Assembly (NCBI GenBank): GCA_003640385.1
Contig: RCAB01000244.1
Coordinates: 29,766 to 93,765 of the forward strand
Source: Setaria digitata
Taxonomy: Eukaryota > Nematoda > Chromadorea > Rhabditida > Setariidae
Length of the DNA: 64,000 nucleotides
Direction: 5' to 3'
Position numbers and translations under genes: made by a program. Below the pieces are notes generated by a model. The model saw only the letters and a program-made list of their open reading frames with translations, was not told the origin of the DNA and ran no database searches. Shown one piece after another: positions 1 through 12,800 of the stretch. Position 1 is the stretch's first letter. The number at the start of each line of letters is the position of its first letter.

Positions 1-953
1 CTTTCCTTCCTCTTGTTTTCGGATTCTTAATTTTTGTTTTTTTTTTGAAATTTAGCGATGAAGAATGAAAACGAAAGAAGAATCAATTTTTTTTTTTTTA
101 TCATGGAAGTAAGAAGGAATAATTTATAAATTGGAAAGAATCGTTAATTTTTATGTTCCCTTCACAATAAAGATACGTTTTCTTTCATTTTTTCCATTCA
201 TTTCCTTCTCAAATGAATGAATTTCATAAAGAAATACGTTTGATTGGAAAAATATTTTCTTTTTCTCGCCTAACGTTTTCAATCAGTGATTTTAGTTTAG
301 TTTCTTATCAGTGGAGAAAAAGACAAATGTAAATATAAATTTATCATCAAGAATGCAATAATGTAGGGCAAAAAAAAAAAAGGCACATTTTATTGATTTG
401 AGAATTTTGATGATATTTTATAGATTTCAAAAATTTTAAATCCTTCCCTGAAAATGATTAATTCATAGTTAGTAAAATTTGTGAATTTGAAGATGTTTGA
501 AGATTCCGTTTGATTTCCCGATAACTGCTTCAAGAATGGTCCGATTTACTTCTTTCTAAAAATTGATGTTCTAAATTTGACACCTTTAATAGTAACTGCA
601 ATTGTATTTAATAAGTCTATTTGTTATGTTCCGTTTAAAGATGCGAATTCATCACTACAATTTCAGTTTTTTTTTTTTTTTTGAGTTGTTTCATATATGT
701 CCTTTTCTTCATCTATCATTTTTTTTTTTTACGAACAGATTTTATAAATTATTTAGGAGTGATAGTTTGTTAGTGTGTTTTCCAAAAATGGCTTTAATTT
801 GACTCATAAATTTTAATTTTTTTTTTTTCTTTTCTATAACTTCCCAAAAATAGTTTCAAATCGATCTTTTCAGTAGATTTTTTAGGAATGATTTTTCAAT
901 TTGAATAATTAACTTCAATTGGAAAAGGGTACATGGTCAAAGAGATGCCATAC

Positions 954-1408
954 TGATAAGGACATTTAGCAATGATAACATGAAGAAAAGCCTTATCACT
1001 GAGTGCCTTGAACAGATATAGACTATATTAGCTTATGTATACTACACATACTATACTGTTTCGTACTGTATCTCTTATATGCTGTATGTTCGTTGAAAGA
1101 TCCAAGATAAAGTACTGGTTGAAGATCAGGCAGTGTTATCAGCTAGCCAGGTGATACCGGAATTGACAGGTATCATTTCATCACCGGTTATACATTTACG
1201 AGATTTCAGTAGACTGGTTGTTCTATGCTTCACTTCCGAATTTGCTTCTGTAAATGATAATAGATGTCATTTAGTTCCATGCCATCCTTATCACTCTTAT
1301 TCCAAACACTGCCAACACTGATCATTTGCCATTCTTGTGTTATCAGTAATAGTGATAATTAACAACAGTCTCTTAAATATCTTGCAGGTATGAAACCTTC
1401 CCTTATCA
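954..1408. promoter_or_regulatory. Cluster of TGATAA (GATA-factor type) hexamers
   Basis: TGATAA or its complement TTATCA occurs at 954, 973, 993, 1136, 1255, 1288, 1340, 1353 and 1403, on both strands. With roughly 70% A+T about one would be expected by chance in 455 bp. In nematodes WGATAR/TGATAA elements bind ELT-family GATA factors and mark intestinal or epidermal genes. Which gene, if any, this cluster serves is unknown; the nearest coding sequence is the proposed first exon of the Numb gene about 2.4 kb downstream. Confidence 0.4.
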
Positions 1409-1434
1409 GTGTCATATAAGCATGTCTATGACTG

Positions 1435-1561
1435 TATGTGAGTGTGTGCATGGCTGTATGTGAGTGTGTGCATGGTGTATGTGAGTGTGTGCGTGGTGTA
1501 TGTGAGTGTGTGCGTGGTGTATGTGAGTGTGTACGTGGTGTATGTGAATGTATGTGAGTGT
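1435..1561. repeat. 21-bp tandem minisatellite, about six copies
   Basis: The unit TATGTGAGTGTGTGCGTGG plus two bases starts at 1435, 1457, 1478, 1499, 1520 and 1541, with single-base changes between copies. A unit length of 21 keeps both strands open, which produces spurious reading frames with a seven-residue repeat. It is treated as non-coding repeat. Confidence 0.9.
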
Positions 1562-1839
1562 ATGTTTACATACATCCTCTCGTCATGTGATCGTATTACT
1601 ATTTCGTATTTTTCTGTCTTCTTTCTTTTCTCTTCCTGCACCTCTTCGCAACTCTTCCATAAGGGAGAGTATTTGAAAATAGTGTGCGTTATTTGGATGG
1701 ACAAAGAAATAATGATAAGAAGACTGAAGCGAAGAGAGGGGAAGGGAAATATATAGTCATTTATCAGTTATCAGTAGATTTGGGATGTTTATTTTCCCTT
1801 TCGATATATATTGCTTTTACTTTCACTCCTCTTAATTAT

Positions 1840-2180
1840 TGTTAATTATCACTTGTTACTGTTAGTTTTAATCTTTATTAAGTATTATTAATTGTTCGTA
1901 CTTTTCTGCTAGTATTCATTGTCATCATTATCAGTTATTACTCTTTTTGTCATTATTATCGTTGATTATTCATTAACATTATTGCTTGTTATTCTGCATT
2001 AATTATCACCATTATTATAATTAATTACTCCATTAGTCATTATTACTACCATTGCTACCATTATTTAATATCATTTATTATTATCGTTATTTATTATCAT
2101 AATTTTAATTATTATGGATTATTATTGTAACTATTATTAATCATTAAATTACCATTGCTTTTTATTTATGTAACTGTTTT
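1840..2180. repeat. Cryptic TTA/ATC-rich low-complexity tract
   Basis: About 340 bp composed almost entirely of TTATTA, ATTATC and ATTACC-like triplets, without a perfect repeat unit. It looks like a decayed trinucleotide repeat. Confidence 0.6.
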
Positions 2181-3761
2181 TAATTACCATTAGCACTGAC
2201 GTTTCTCATTTATTGTTGATTATTTTCCCGTTGTCTGATGCTGCTATTTATTTACGCTTACAGTTTAGACGTAAGTTACGCTACACACTAGGAGATTTGC
2301 AACGAGACGATAGGAATCTGGTAGCAGAGAGATGATTTCTCTCGACTTGTTGTTGACTCTGGAATAGTGAATGAATAAGTGGCATATCTGGATGGTACTA
2401 ATTCAGGATGTTCATGCTTGTTCCTGTATTTTCATTATCAGTATTAATTTCTGCTATTTGTATTTGTTAGTGTTATTTTATTGCTACTGTTCAGATGAAT
2501 AGGTAAACAAATGGCATAAAGCGATAAATAGTGTACTGAGATGAATATTTATACTAATTAATCGTTACTCATTTCGCAATTTTCATTCAAATCCGTTCGT
2601 CCTTTTATTTCAGCCATCAATGTTTGAATTTTTCATGTGTCGATTTTCAGTATTTATTTTGGTTTATTGATTATTGGTTTATTGACGAAGTTAAAAATCA
2701 TCAATCGATTGGTAAGTCAATGTCTCTGTCTGCTTGTTGGCACTATTAACGGCTATATGTCTTCATCGCTTATTGCTCCCATAGTAAGTAAATTTTTTGT
2801 ATTTCTCGAAATTTTTCTTCATTAGGAAAAGTAAAAAGTAAATGCTTATTTTTCCGGATGCATTGTTAATTTATGGTTTTCTTTTTTTTTAGTTTCCGGA
2901 AAATGTTGCACACGAAATAATTGTTATTACATTTCTCATTCCAGTGAGGAACATTGCTTTCATTATCATTTCCTTTTCATAAATGACCTTATCAAATCAG
3001 CAGTTTCACTTTCATTCCTTTTCCTTTCTAAAGATCGTATCATTCAATAATCGTCTTTGCTGTGACTTTTTCGGAAAGTTTATCAGTCAGTATAACTTCT
3101 AAAAAATCATTTCTGCTTTTTTTTTTTTTTTTTTTTTTTAGCCACTGCTTGGCTCCTTTTTTTTTTTCCCCTGAATTCATACATTTCTTCGACGAAATTG
3201 TTCTCTCTTTTCGTTGCTACTGTTACAGTTAAAAGTTATTATGTGTGAATTCTCGACAATTGAACATGTTGCTCTTAGTGACATCAATCTTGTTGATTCA
3301 ATTTTAAACCAAAACACTTTTTTTTTGTACCGGAAATTAGTTCATTTTAGAAATATGCACTTATTACATTTTTTTCGCCCTTCAAATTCTTTTTTCTTCT
3401 CATAGTTCAGTGTACCATATGGTGAAATAGTTATAAATTTATCATCCATCAGGTATCGCTAAATTTTTAATTTCCTAACTTTTAAATTTCACTAAACCAT
3501 TGTTACACTGCTATTCTACTCAGAAAGTTAAATGACAATCTCTATACTAATCAGTTGAAAGATAAACTTGCTCAGTTAGTTGCAGTCTTTCATTGATTAA
3601 TGTTACCATCTATAATTATCTTTATGAATGGTTAAGTTTTTTTTTTTTTTGGAAAAAGTGAACTTTCTAATCATTATGAATTAAGAAGGAATGGTTTATT
3701 TCATATCGATATATTTACTTATGTAATTTTTTGTTTTTTGGTAAACCGTAAGGTATCATCA

Positions 3762-3940
3762 ATGCCTTCAACGCCGTCATCTTCAACGTTTTATCGAAAT
3801 TTGTGGCGTTTGACAGATCGAAACAGGAAGCGGAAAAAGGAAAGCTTGACCAACAGTCACTCGAATAGTGATGAAGCTGTTAATGAACAACGATTCGTCG
3901 AAGCATCACTTGAAGCTCATGATGCATTACCATCCAAAGG
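3762..3940 (+). CDS. Probable upstream first coding exon of the Numb gene (long isoform)
   Basis: The frame opens at ATG 3762 and runs 59 codons plus two bases to a possible donor (GG|GTTATT). Joined to the exon at 9873, the frame continues through AAC GTT GTA CAT CGT GGA into the Numb start ATG at 9892 with no stop, giving a 656-residue long isoform against 590 for the short one. The encoded segment is Ser/Thr-rich and basic and then acidic, with no domain I recognise. Support is frame compatibility and codon-like composition. Against it, the donor is weak and the intron would be 5.9 kb. It could belong to another gene or be chance. Confidence 0.5.
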
Positions 3941-6900
3941 GTTATTTTACTCTATTCTATTTTTTGACGGAAATTGAATAAACAAAGCAAATCAAAAGAA
4001 AAAAAGCTTACGAAGATTGGTTTGATTCAAAAAAGAGGAAAGTATGTTTTAGTAGGGGCAAAATTCTATTCTGGATTACTTTGATCTGTTTTTTTTTTCC
4101 TTCTTAGGCACTTTTTCATAATCAGCTCTCCAGGGTCTTTCATTTTTTACTGTTGCTTCTTTTTATGGAAAGATTAGAGAAAATTTTTGAACTTTAGATG
4201 TGTGTGTGTATTTAAGCTGTTTATAAGCTTCGAAATATTCACTTCCTGCTATTTTAATTTTTAATTTAATTGAAAATAATTATACCACTTCAATTTCCCT
4301 GTATAACATTTGACAAATGAAAAATCTATGTTTACTTTAACTGGTTTCGTAAAATGAGGGTTGCAATGTCTTACAAAGCTTCTCTTCGGTTGCTGTATTG
4401 ATATTTTACTGCTTCAGTAGCTTTCTTTCGCTTCATTGGCTTTCTAAAATTAAAATTATCGTTACATCTTCCACTGCCTTAGTGGTTTCTAAAATCATGC
4501 ATATTTTTTAGCAACTTGCGTGTTCATTGCGTTTACACCTGTATGGATAAATGTACTCAAAAGAGTTGGGAATGTAATTTATTGATTTAAAGGTTTAATT
4601 AAAATCATTTGATAACAGTATAATAAATTTGGCTCCTTATTATGAGGCCACTTCTCTTTACTGACCTACATTTAATTGATAATGTGCGATGTTTAATTAT
4701 TTCATCGATATTTTTATGTAATTTCCTTTTTTTTTTTTTTTTTAATTCAGAAATTTGATAAGTCAAATATATTTCAACATTGGCTTTGATTTTTTTTTTT
4801 TGAAACTTTTTCCCTAAAACTTAAGAATTTCAGACTGAATATATGGCTGGTTTAAATTAATTTTTATCAAAAATTCCAGTATATTTTTAATCTTCGATTG
4901 CTTGTATTATTTTTTCACTTCCAGTACCTTCAATTTTCCCTCTCTCTCTTCTTTTTTTCTCCCCATTTTTTGATCTGATCAGTTTTTCTTTTTTTTTTCC
5001 CCATATAATTTCGTGCATTTTACCTGTTTCTTTTAATTCACTTAACTTTGGATATAAATTTAATCTCCGCTGTTTTTTTCTCTGATTTAAAATTTGGCAT
5101 CAAATTTCATCTGAAAGTAAACTTAATATTTAACTATGTTGGAAAGGAAAACATACAACGATCCTAAGATAAGAATATGGGTTATAATTTTTTTTAATAA
5201 ACTAATAGTATAAATGCTACACATAAGAATAAATTAAATGATATGTATTTGTATGAAAAAAAAAAAGAATTATTCGCATCATTAACAGTTATTTTAGTAA
5301 GTTTGAGTAAAATGGCAAATATAGCTAAAGATTTAATATATAAAATGAAATTAAAGATGTTGAATGAGGAGCAGTAATAATATGTTTATGAATGAATAAA
5401 ATTGAATATAGTTTTGGATGGAAAATGATTTGCGAAGTAATTTGTTTTTTTTTTTTTTTTTTAAGCTTATGATTAATTGAATAACGTTCATTTTATTCAT
5501 TCATAAACAGATATCTTTTTTTTTTTTTTTTTTTTTCTCCTCTTTGTGTCTGTTTTTGAATAATGTGAATGATATTTTATTCATGATAATTTGTATCATT
5601 TAACTGATATGACTTGTAATTTCGAATACTTCGTTCATTCATATGGAATAATTAAAAGTAATCAGCCATATCTTAGCCTGATTTACTGGTATTTAGAATA
5701 TTCGTCTTCATTATTTAATTTCCCCAGGGCAAAGGATTTGTGCAGTTTTTGCATTTGTGATTTGTGCAGTGCAGTTCTTGACTCGTATATGTGAAATTAT
5801 CAAACTGTCAGTAAGCTTCCCTCTATTTTATCTGGCCGTACTTTTTCATTTTATGAAAGGAAAATAAATTTGTTAACTTATTATATGCATATTTTCGATT
5901 GCATTCCGCTGCAGAAGCTAGACCGATACAGAAAACTTTTTAGCAGAATAGGTTTATGCAGTAATTCTTCACCTCTACATTTCAGTCTTATTTGCTTTTG
6001 TTTAGGCTGTAAAAAGTTTGCTGTAAATGCCATCTCTTCCACTTGCTGTCTTAGATAATCAATTAATGGCAATGTGAAATTTTTGAACACTTCTGGCGTA
6101 ATTAAACGAGATTACATAAATTATTTCTACGGAGCTGTAAAACTTTTTCCGCCATCACTGTGTTTGATTAATGTTCTGGAAGATATTACGTCATGTGATA
6201 GTGTAATTACTGTTGTTAAGCACAGACATAATTGCTTTACTTGATCAGCCTGAATTGCTTTCTCTGATGATCAGTTTTATGCAAGAGGATTTGCGTTATT
6301 TGAATTCAAACATGAAGAAAATGAAATTTGATAGGGAAAAGTGAATTTGATGCATTTTCGTTAATTAATTGGTGCCAATTATTGTGGTAGCATTATGAGC
6401 TTGGCACCAAAAAAACGCGGGAAGGAAAGATTCATAAATACTACTGCAGATATTTACACTTTCAGCAGTTTTTTTGTATCTTTTTTTTTTTTTGTATTTT
6501 AATAAAATGAAAATAAAATAGGTATTAAGAAATGTAGGAAAAATTAGACATTTATTAGAGACTGAAAGTGCAAGAAAGTGAAGAAAGAGGAAATTGGATG
6601 TTTAGTTATTGACAGTCAAGTGACAGCAGCTGATTTGATTAATTTTAGAAAGGTGTACCAGCAATATCTTCGCACTAATATTATTTCTTTAAGAAAAATT
6701 GTAGGTTAGTTTACTTTTCTCACTTTAAAATAATAGTTACTTGCAGTAGTTGGTTTTTTTTTTTTTTTTTTTTCAATTGACATTAAATTTTCCATACCTT
6801 GCTCTCTTTCTTTCATTTTAATTTTTGATTAAAATTAGCATATATTTGATAATTATTCGGTTTCTAGGAATCAATTTAATGAACTTATTGCACTATATTC

Positions 6901-9872
6901 ATATGTCCTTCTTCAATTTTGGAAGGAAAATTAAAGATATCAGTTTTTCTTATACTGATGAAGCAGAATAAGATAGCTTAAACATTAGACTTTTTAGGCT
7001 GTGAATAGTTTTATAGCCAATTGATGGTATGGATAGATAGGGCTGTAGTCAGTTGATGATGCCTACACTTAGTCACATTTGCTCAACCTTTTTTTTTTTC
7101 TGATTTTAGCTTTCTGATTTTTTTTCAACATCCCAAAAAATTTGAGATGGCTTTTTACTTTTCCCTTTTTTTTTTTTTTTTTTTTCTTAAGTTGTCTCAA
7201 TGTGAACACAAAAGTGTCACCTGATATAAAAATTAGAAACGGAACAGAACACGAAACTTTCTACCCATTGATTTTTTTTTTTTTTATGTATTAAATAAAT
7301 AATTTAAGATTTTTGGGAAGAATATTTTTTTTATTCGAAAATCCTTTCTTTTTTTTTTTTTTTGTGCTTCAACTGCTTTAGAAAATGGGGACTCAATGTA
7401 TAGATGAAATTCATTTAATGTTTCCTATTTCAAACTACTTTTTTTTTTTTGATAAATAAGAAGGAAGCATCCAATTTTCATTTATCGGATATGTTGCAAT
7501 TCTTTTCAATTTCGAATATTTTGCTCCCTTTAGTTGAAGCATATTTTAATTTTATGCAGTATCAAATTGAATTATGTTACGAAAAAAATTGGTAACTAAC
7601 CATCACGTATATTTTTTTTTTTTAAATTCATTTATTAAGTTTATTTTGAGTTTGGAGTAATTTCGAGTTGCTTCATTATTTTTGATGTAAATTATATTTA
7701 TAAACGAGTTTGAGTAACTGTTTATGCTTAGATTGTATGCTGTAGGTAGTGTAACTTCGAGGAATTATTTAAGCTTAATGAATAACATCAGATTAATTGG
7801 TAACCATTCTAACAGTAGGTTGTTAATTGAAAAAAAAAAAAAAAGAAAATTTACCAAGTGCCACTAGTATATTTATTTCAGTTTTTATCAAATTTAGATT
7901 GCTATTTAAGTGGTAAGTTTATTTTGACAATTATTTTAATACCATTACAGTTACTTAAATGTTTTATTTGTGATTCAAAATCCCTTTATTAATTTTTTTG
8001 TTTTTTTTTTTAAAGATTATAAGTTACGAATTTTGCTCTAATTTTATCCCTCCCTGCTTCTCATACTTTTCTTTTTTTTTTATTTAATAATTCTTTTGAC
8101 TAAATATTGTTTCCCGTTCTTAATTTGTTATCGATTATTATCGCTTACACAAGTCATCTTGTTTCATTTCATTGATTCATTTCCGTTATTTATCGATTAA
8201 GCTAACAAACAAATTATTGTTATGCTATTAGAGTATAAGGAGAGATGGTTGTTGTTGGTGGTTTTTTTTTTTTCTGTCAAATTTCAAAAAGTTTTAGTTT
8301 TATTAAATAAACTTTTCCTTTTTATTTTCATTTCAATCTAATTTCACGTTAGCATTTTTTCCTTTCTGCATAGCATTGCCATATTCACGATTGATAGATA
8401 ACTAAATTTCTACTGCAGCCAGTTTCCCAATTTTTCTTTCCTCATTTATCATTTATCCATTTCCATTCATCCATCATTCTTTATATAAATACCACCACTA
8501 TTTTTATATAATCACTGAAACTGCGACCATCACTACGATCGACACGACGACTCATTCGCAACTACGACTACGACTGCCTGCGATTACGACAACGACAACG
8601 ACTTCATTATGTAGCATAACTACCACTATCAAATACTAATTTTTGATGATACACTGCAACTAAAACTGCTTTTACAATTGCGACTACGACTATTCCCTTA
8701 ATCCCATGTCATCCATTAAATAAAATGAACAAACAAACGATTTTCTATTTTGAAATATTGTCCACTCCTAACTTATTGAGATTTTTCATTTTTTTCGTTC
8801 CTTTTTCTCTTTTTTAAAATTCTCTTCTTTTTCTTTTTTTTTTTTTTTCATCCTACAATATTGTGCTGCATTAAATATTTTTTCGACAAAAGTTTTTTCC
8901 TTCTTTTTGCCATGCTGAATTTTTGCAGTCGTTGTAATTTTCTTTCTTCATGAAATTTTCTTGCTGTTGTAATTCCTTGTATATAATTTTATTCCGGGAG
9001 TAGTAATGGAATTTTAAGAACATTCAGGTTTTTCATCTGGTTAGTTCAAGTTTTATTAGATTTAAATTTGCTTTTCGCTTCCTTTGATCGTTCATATCGT
9101 TTATCAAATGAAGTTTTCGGAATTTCATTAAAGATACCACAGGAAAATTGATAATGAGATATGCAAATTCAACATTTAAGTTGACTCATGCTCATAATGA
9201 AGTTATCGTGGTGAAGTGTGAACAACTGAATTGATTTTTGTCTTTTCTAAGCTTTGAATTTATATCTTTGGTGCCACTAAAGATCTATATTCGACCTTTG
9301 AGTTATGCAAATTAAAATCAACTAAATTATGTAAAATTACGGTAGTTTCTATTTAATTACGTAGAATCATTCAGTGCTTTCTTTTCTGTTCTTGCTTCGA
9401 TAGTATTTACATAAGCTCATTGAGATTGCTAAATTTCTGATGCTTCATATTTGACACATGTTACTATCGAAGTTTTTTTTTAATTAATTATAATTGTAAA
9501 ATGCATTCAGTTTTGTTTTTCTTCCGAAGTGATAGAATTGGCCTGCACTGATGAAACACAGAAACTGGTTGACACGTACCATTCTGGTACTTATGATTCG
9601 ATTATGTAAAACTTATAACAAAATGCTTTCTTCCTGTATCATTCATGTAATTAAATTAACTTAAATATTAAATGTTGCTCTCAGATCATGGGTTTCATTT
9701 TATTCTTGGTAAGATAAATATATCAGGCTTAAACTGCGAAATTTTATCTTACTTTCTGTTCTTAATTGACGGAAAAACTGTAAAAGTTTTTTTCTAATCA
9801 AATCGTTACTGCATCAGTATTATATAATTTCTTCATCACTAGTGGTTGCTTAACTTATTAGATTTGCTTCAG
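3941..9872 (+). other. Long non-coding stretch, probable first intron of the Numb gene
   Basis: Nearly 6 kb of AT-rich sequence with many poly-T runs of 9-18 bases. The only distinct element is a CGACTA/CGACAA-like cryptic repeat near 8525-8603. No exon with conserved features was found on either strand. The 3' end is a good acceptor, TTGCTTCAG at 9864-9872. Confidence 0.6.
8525..8603. repeat. Cryptic ACGACT/ACGACA repeat
   Basis: A roughly 80-bp tract dominated by CGACTA, CGACGA and CGACAA hexamers, clearly richer in G+C than its surroundings. Related, sparser triplets continue to about 8695. It is probably a degenerate simple repeat inside the Numb intron. Confidence 0.6.
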
Positions 9873-9891
9873 AAACGTTGTACATCGTGGA

Positions 9892-12800
9892 ATGGATCGA
9901 ATACGGCGCTCATTTCGAGAATCATTTCATCGCCGAATATCTAAGCAACATTTTATTGGCAGAACCCCATCAGGACGACAGTCTTCACCGAGCCGACCAG
10001 CAAATAACTCAAGTTCTACTAAAGCAGAATTATGGCAGCCGGATGAAATAGCTGTCCGGAATGGTACTTGCAGCTTCAGTGTTAAGGTTAGAAGCTTTAA
10101 AATCTAAACTATCGGCCTGATATTTGAATGTAATGTATTTAACAGAAATTTGTTGCCATTTCACTGTATTTACGAAATACCAATTCATTTCAATATCTAC
10201 TACCAAGTGCATTTTCAGTTTTGCTTTCATTTGCATTACTCCTTTTAAATTTTTATAGTAATGTCAATTCCTAGTGTTATCTTGCGTAGCTGGTCCTGCT
10301 TAAGCTTTTACATTAAATTTTAAATGCTGCTTTTAAGTATCTTGGTGGTATCGAAGTGTTTGAATCGCGTGGTATGCAGATATGTGAAGGAGCTTTGAAA
10401 TTATTAAGAGTATGTTTTTCAGCTTATTTTGAAGTATGTGTGAGTCTGAAATAATGTCAAGTATTTATTCTAAACTTCAGTAGAACTTATATGTAATTAA
10501 TTTTTTATTAATTTTCTCTTCCTAGTAATATGCTACATAGACACAGAAGTGAAAACTTAATTATTGCTCTGTTAAGTGGCTGCAAATTTTTTTTTTTGTA
10601 ATAATGATGTAAATAAAAATATAAGTAAATGTCGTTATGGAATGTAAAACAGAAGTTGTGGGATTGTATGGAATACCCAACCGATGCATGTGGATTAATG
10701 TAGCAATTTAATTCATAAAATAGTTTTAGATATCTTGTTGCTACAGTTGCATCCTTCACAGTATTTCATGTAGGAACAAAGATATTGCTTCCTGTCGTGT
10801 TTCATATTATCGTCATTTTTTTATGTATATCAAAATCAGTTCTGCGCAATTGATTGAGAGGAATTCTTTCCAGGGACAACGACGACGACCAATAAAAGCC
10901 ATTTTATATGTTTCGGGTGATGGTTTGCGTGTTGTTGATCAGGAGAGTAGTCGTGGATTAATTGTTGATCAAACTATTGAAAAGGTTTCATTTGATTTTA
11001 TATAATAATTTATATGATATATAATAATATATTCCTTCTACCTTTTAACCTATGATTTTTTATCCATGGTATAAAATTTCTATCTGCATTTAGCTTTCCT
11101 TCCTTAATCATCTTTATGTGCTTAAATTCTAATTTATATTCAGATATTTCCTCATATATCACCACTTAATCCCTGTACTAGATATCATCTTATCGCATAT
11201 CTCTTGGTGCTGTTATCACTCATTATTTAATAATTAGCTATATCATCGCTGAAGAGATAACAGAATTTTTATCTTATAATCAGCTTCCCAGTTAAATTGG
11301 CATGAAATATTCCAGAATTGCATATTTTATGCTTGAAGTTAATTTTTCATTAGAAATTTCAGGTATCATTTTGTGCACCTGATCGAAGTCATGATAAGGG
11401 TTTTGCTTACATTTGTCGAGATGGAACTTCAAGGCGATGGATGTGTCATGGCTTCCATGCAACGAAAGAATCAGTAATTTTATTAGTGATAATTATTTTG
11501 AAAGAAAATTAATTTGCTGTTCATTTTCTGGTCCTTTATTTTTCATTTTTTTTTTTTTTTAATTAAAATTATGGTTTAGATTTTGATTTTTTTTAAGGGC
11601 GAACGTTTAAGTCATGCTGTTGGATGCGCTTTTGCGATTTGTTTGGAAAGAAAGAAGAAGCGCGATGCTGAGGCTGCTGCAACAGTACAAGCAGCCGCAG
11701 GTTTACCACCTCTCGGTTGCGAGAAACCGAGTACCATTGGTTTTACTTTAGATGAAATTGCTTTTCAAGCACCATCTATTCCAACTAGGTTTATTTTCTA
11801 CCATAAATTTTATTAGGGAGAAAAATAAAATTTTATCCATTTTTTTTTTTTTCTATCTTTGGCAATATCAGTATGGTTATTTATTCTTCCAGCTCTTTTC
11901 TTGCCTCCACGAAAGACTGATTTTTTGTAATAAATGATGAATTATGAGAATTTTTTGATTTCAAGTTCAAAGATATCGGATTTTAAAAGNGTAATAAACG
12001 ATGAATTATGAGAATTTTTTGATTTCAAGTTCAAAGATATCGGATTTTAAAAGGTCCTAAAATTTTAACTCAGAATAAATTCTATGCTGTGAAAATTTAA
12101 AAAGCTTGTTTAGAACCAGCCATTCACACGTCCTCCCTGGTTATTTTGTAGCATTACCAATAGTTATATGTTTAATATTATGTGATATGTCCTAAATAGC
12201 TTGAACAAATGGGCCAAAATGCTTCTCACCAAATTTAAATATGTTGTTACCGACAGTAGAATTACTGAAAGATTCAAACGGTTTATTTTTATGGTTCAAG
12301 TTTTGAGCGTATTTTCGATTGTCAAGCATGGGGTATAGTGTTTTTCAGTAGTGTACTTATGTAACCAAATAACTTTTGGTAATGGAAGATAAAATCAGCA
12401 TTGTGAAATTAATTTTCAGTTCATTTGAACGGAATAACTGTCATGGTTCTTTTCGCCGATTATCGATAACAGAACGATTACGCGATCCGCAAACTGCAAT
12501 CGTTCAACAGCCACCACCTGCATCCTCGAGTATATCATCTGAATTGCACATTACATCGAAACCACGACCTGTTGGAAATCCATTACTTCTCGTAAGACAG
12601 GTCAATTAGTCTTTTAATCTTTGCAGTTCCGATTGTTTATTCCTTCATTTTATATTTTCTCTTTTCTCAATTTCAGTCTTTCATTTATTTACCCTTTTGT
12701 AAAGTGGATTAAAGTTTCAATAGATTTACGACAATATTTCCCTTATCTTCGTTATTACATTTGGGATAAGTGCAGTTGCATTTCACACTTCACTGTAGTT

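Larger units (their letters stand above)
1..3737. other. Upstream intergenic DNA without a recognised gene
   Basis: AT-rich DNA with many T-runs and only short open frames that have no recognisable protein features. It holds a cluster of TGATAA hexamers (954-1408), a 21-bp minisatellite (1435-1561) and a long TTA/ATC-rich cryptic repeat (about 1840-2180). It may include promoter or distal regulatory DNA of the Numb gene downstream, but no promoter element can be fixed by eye. Confidence 0.6.
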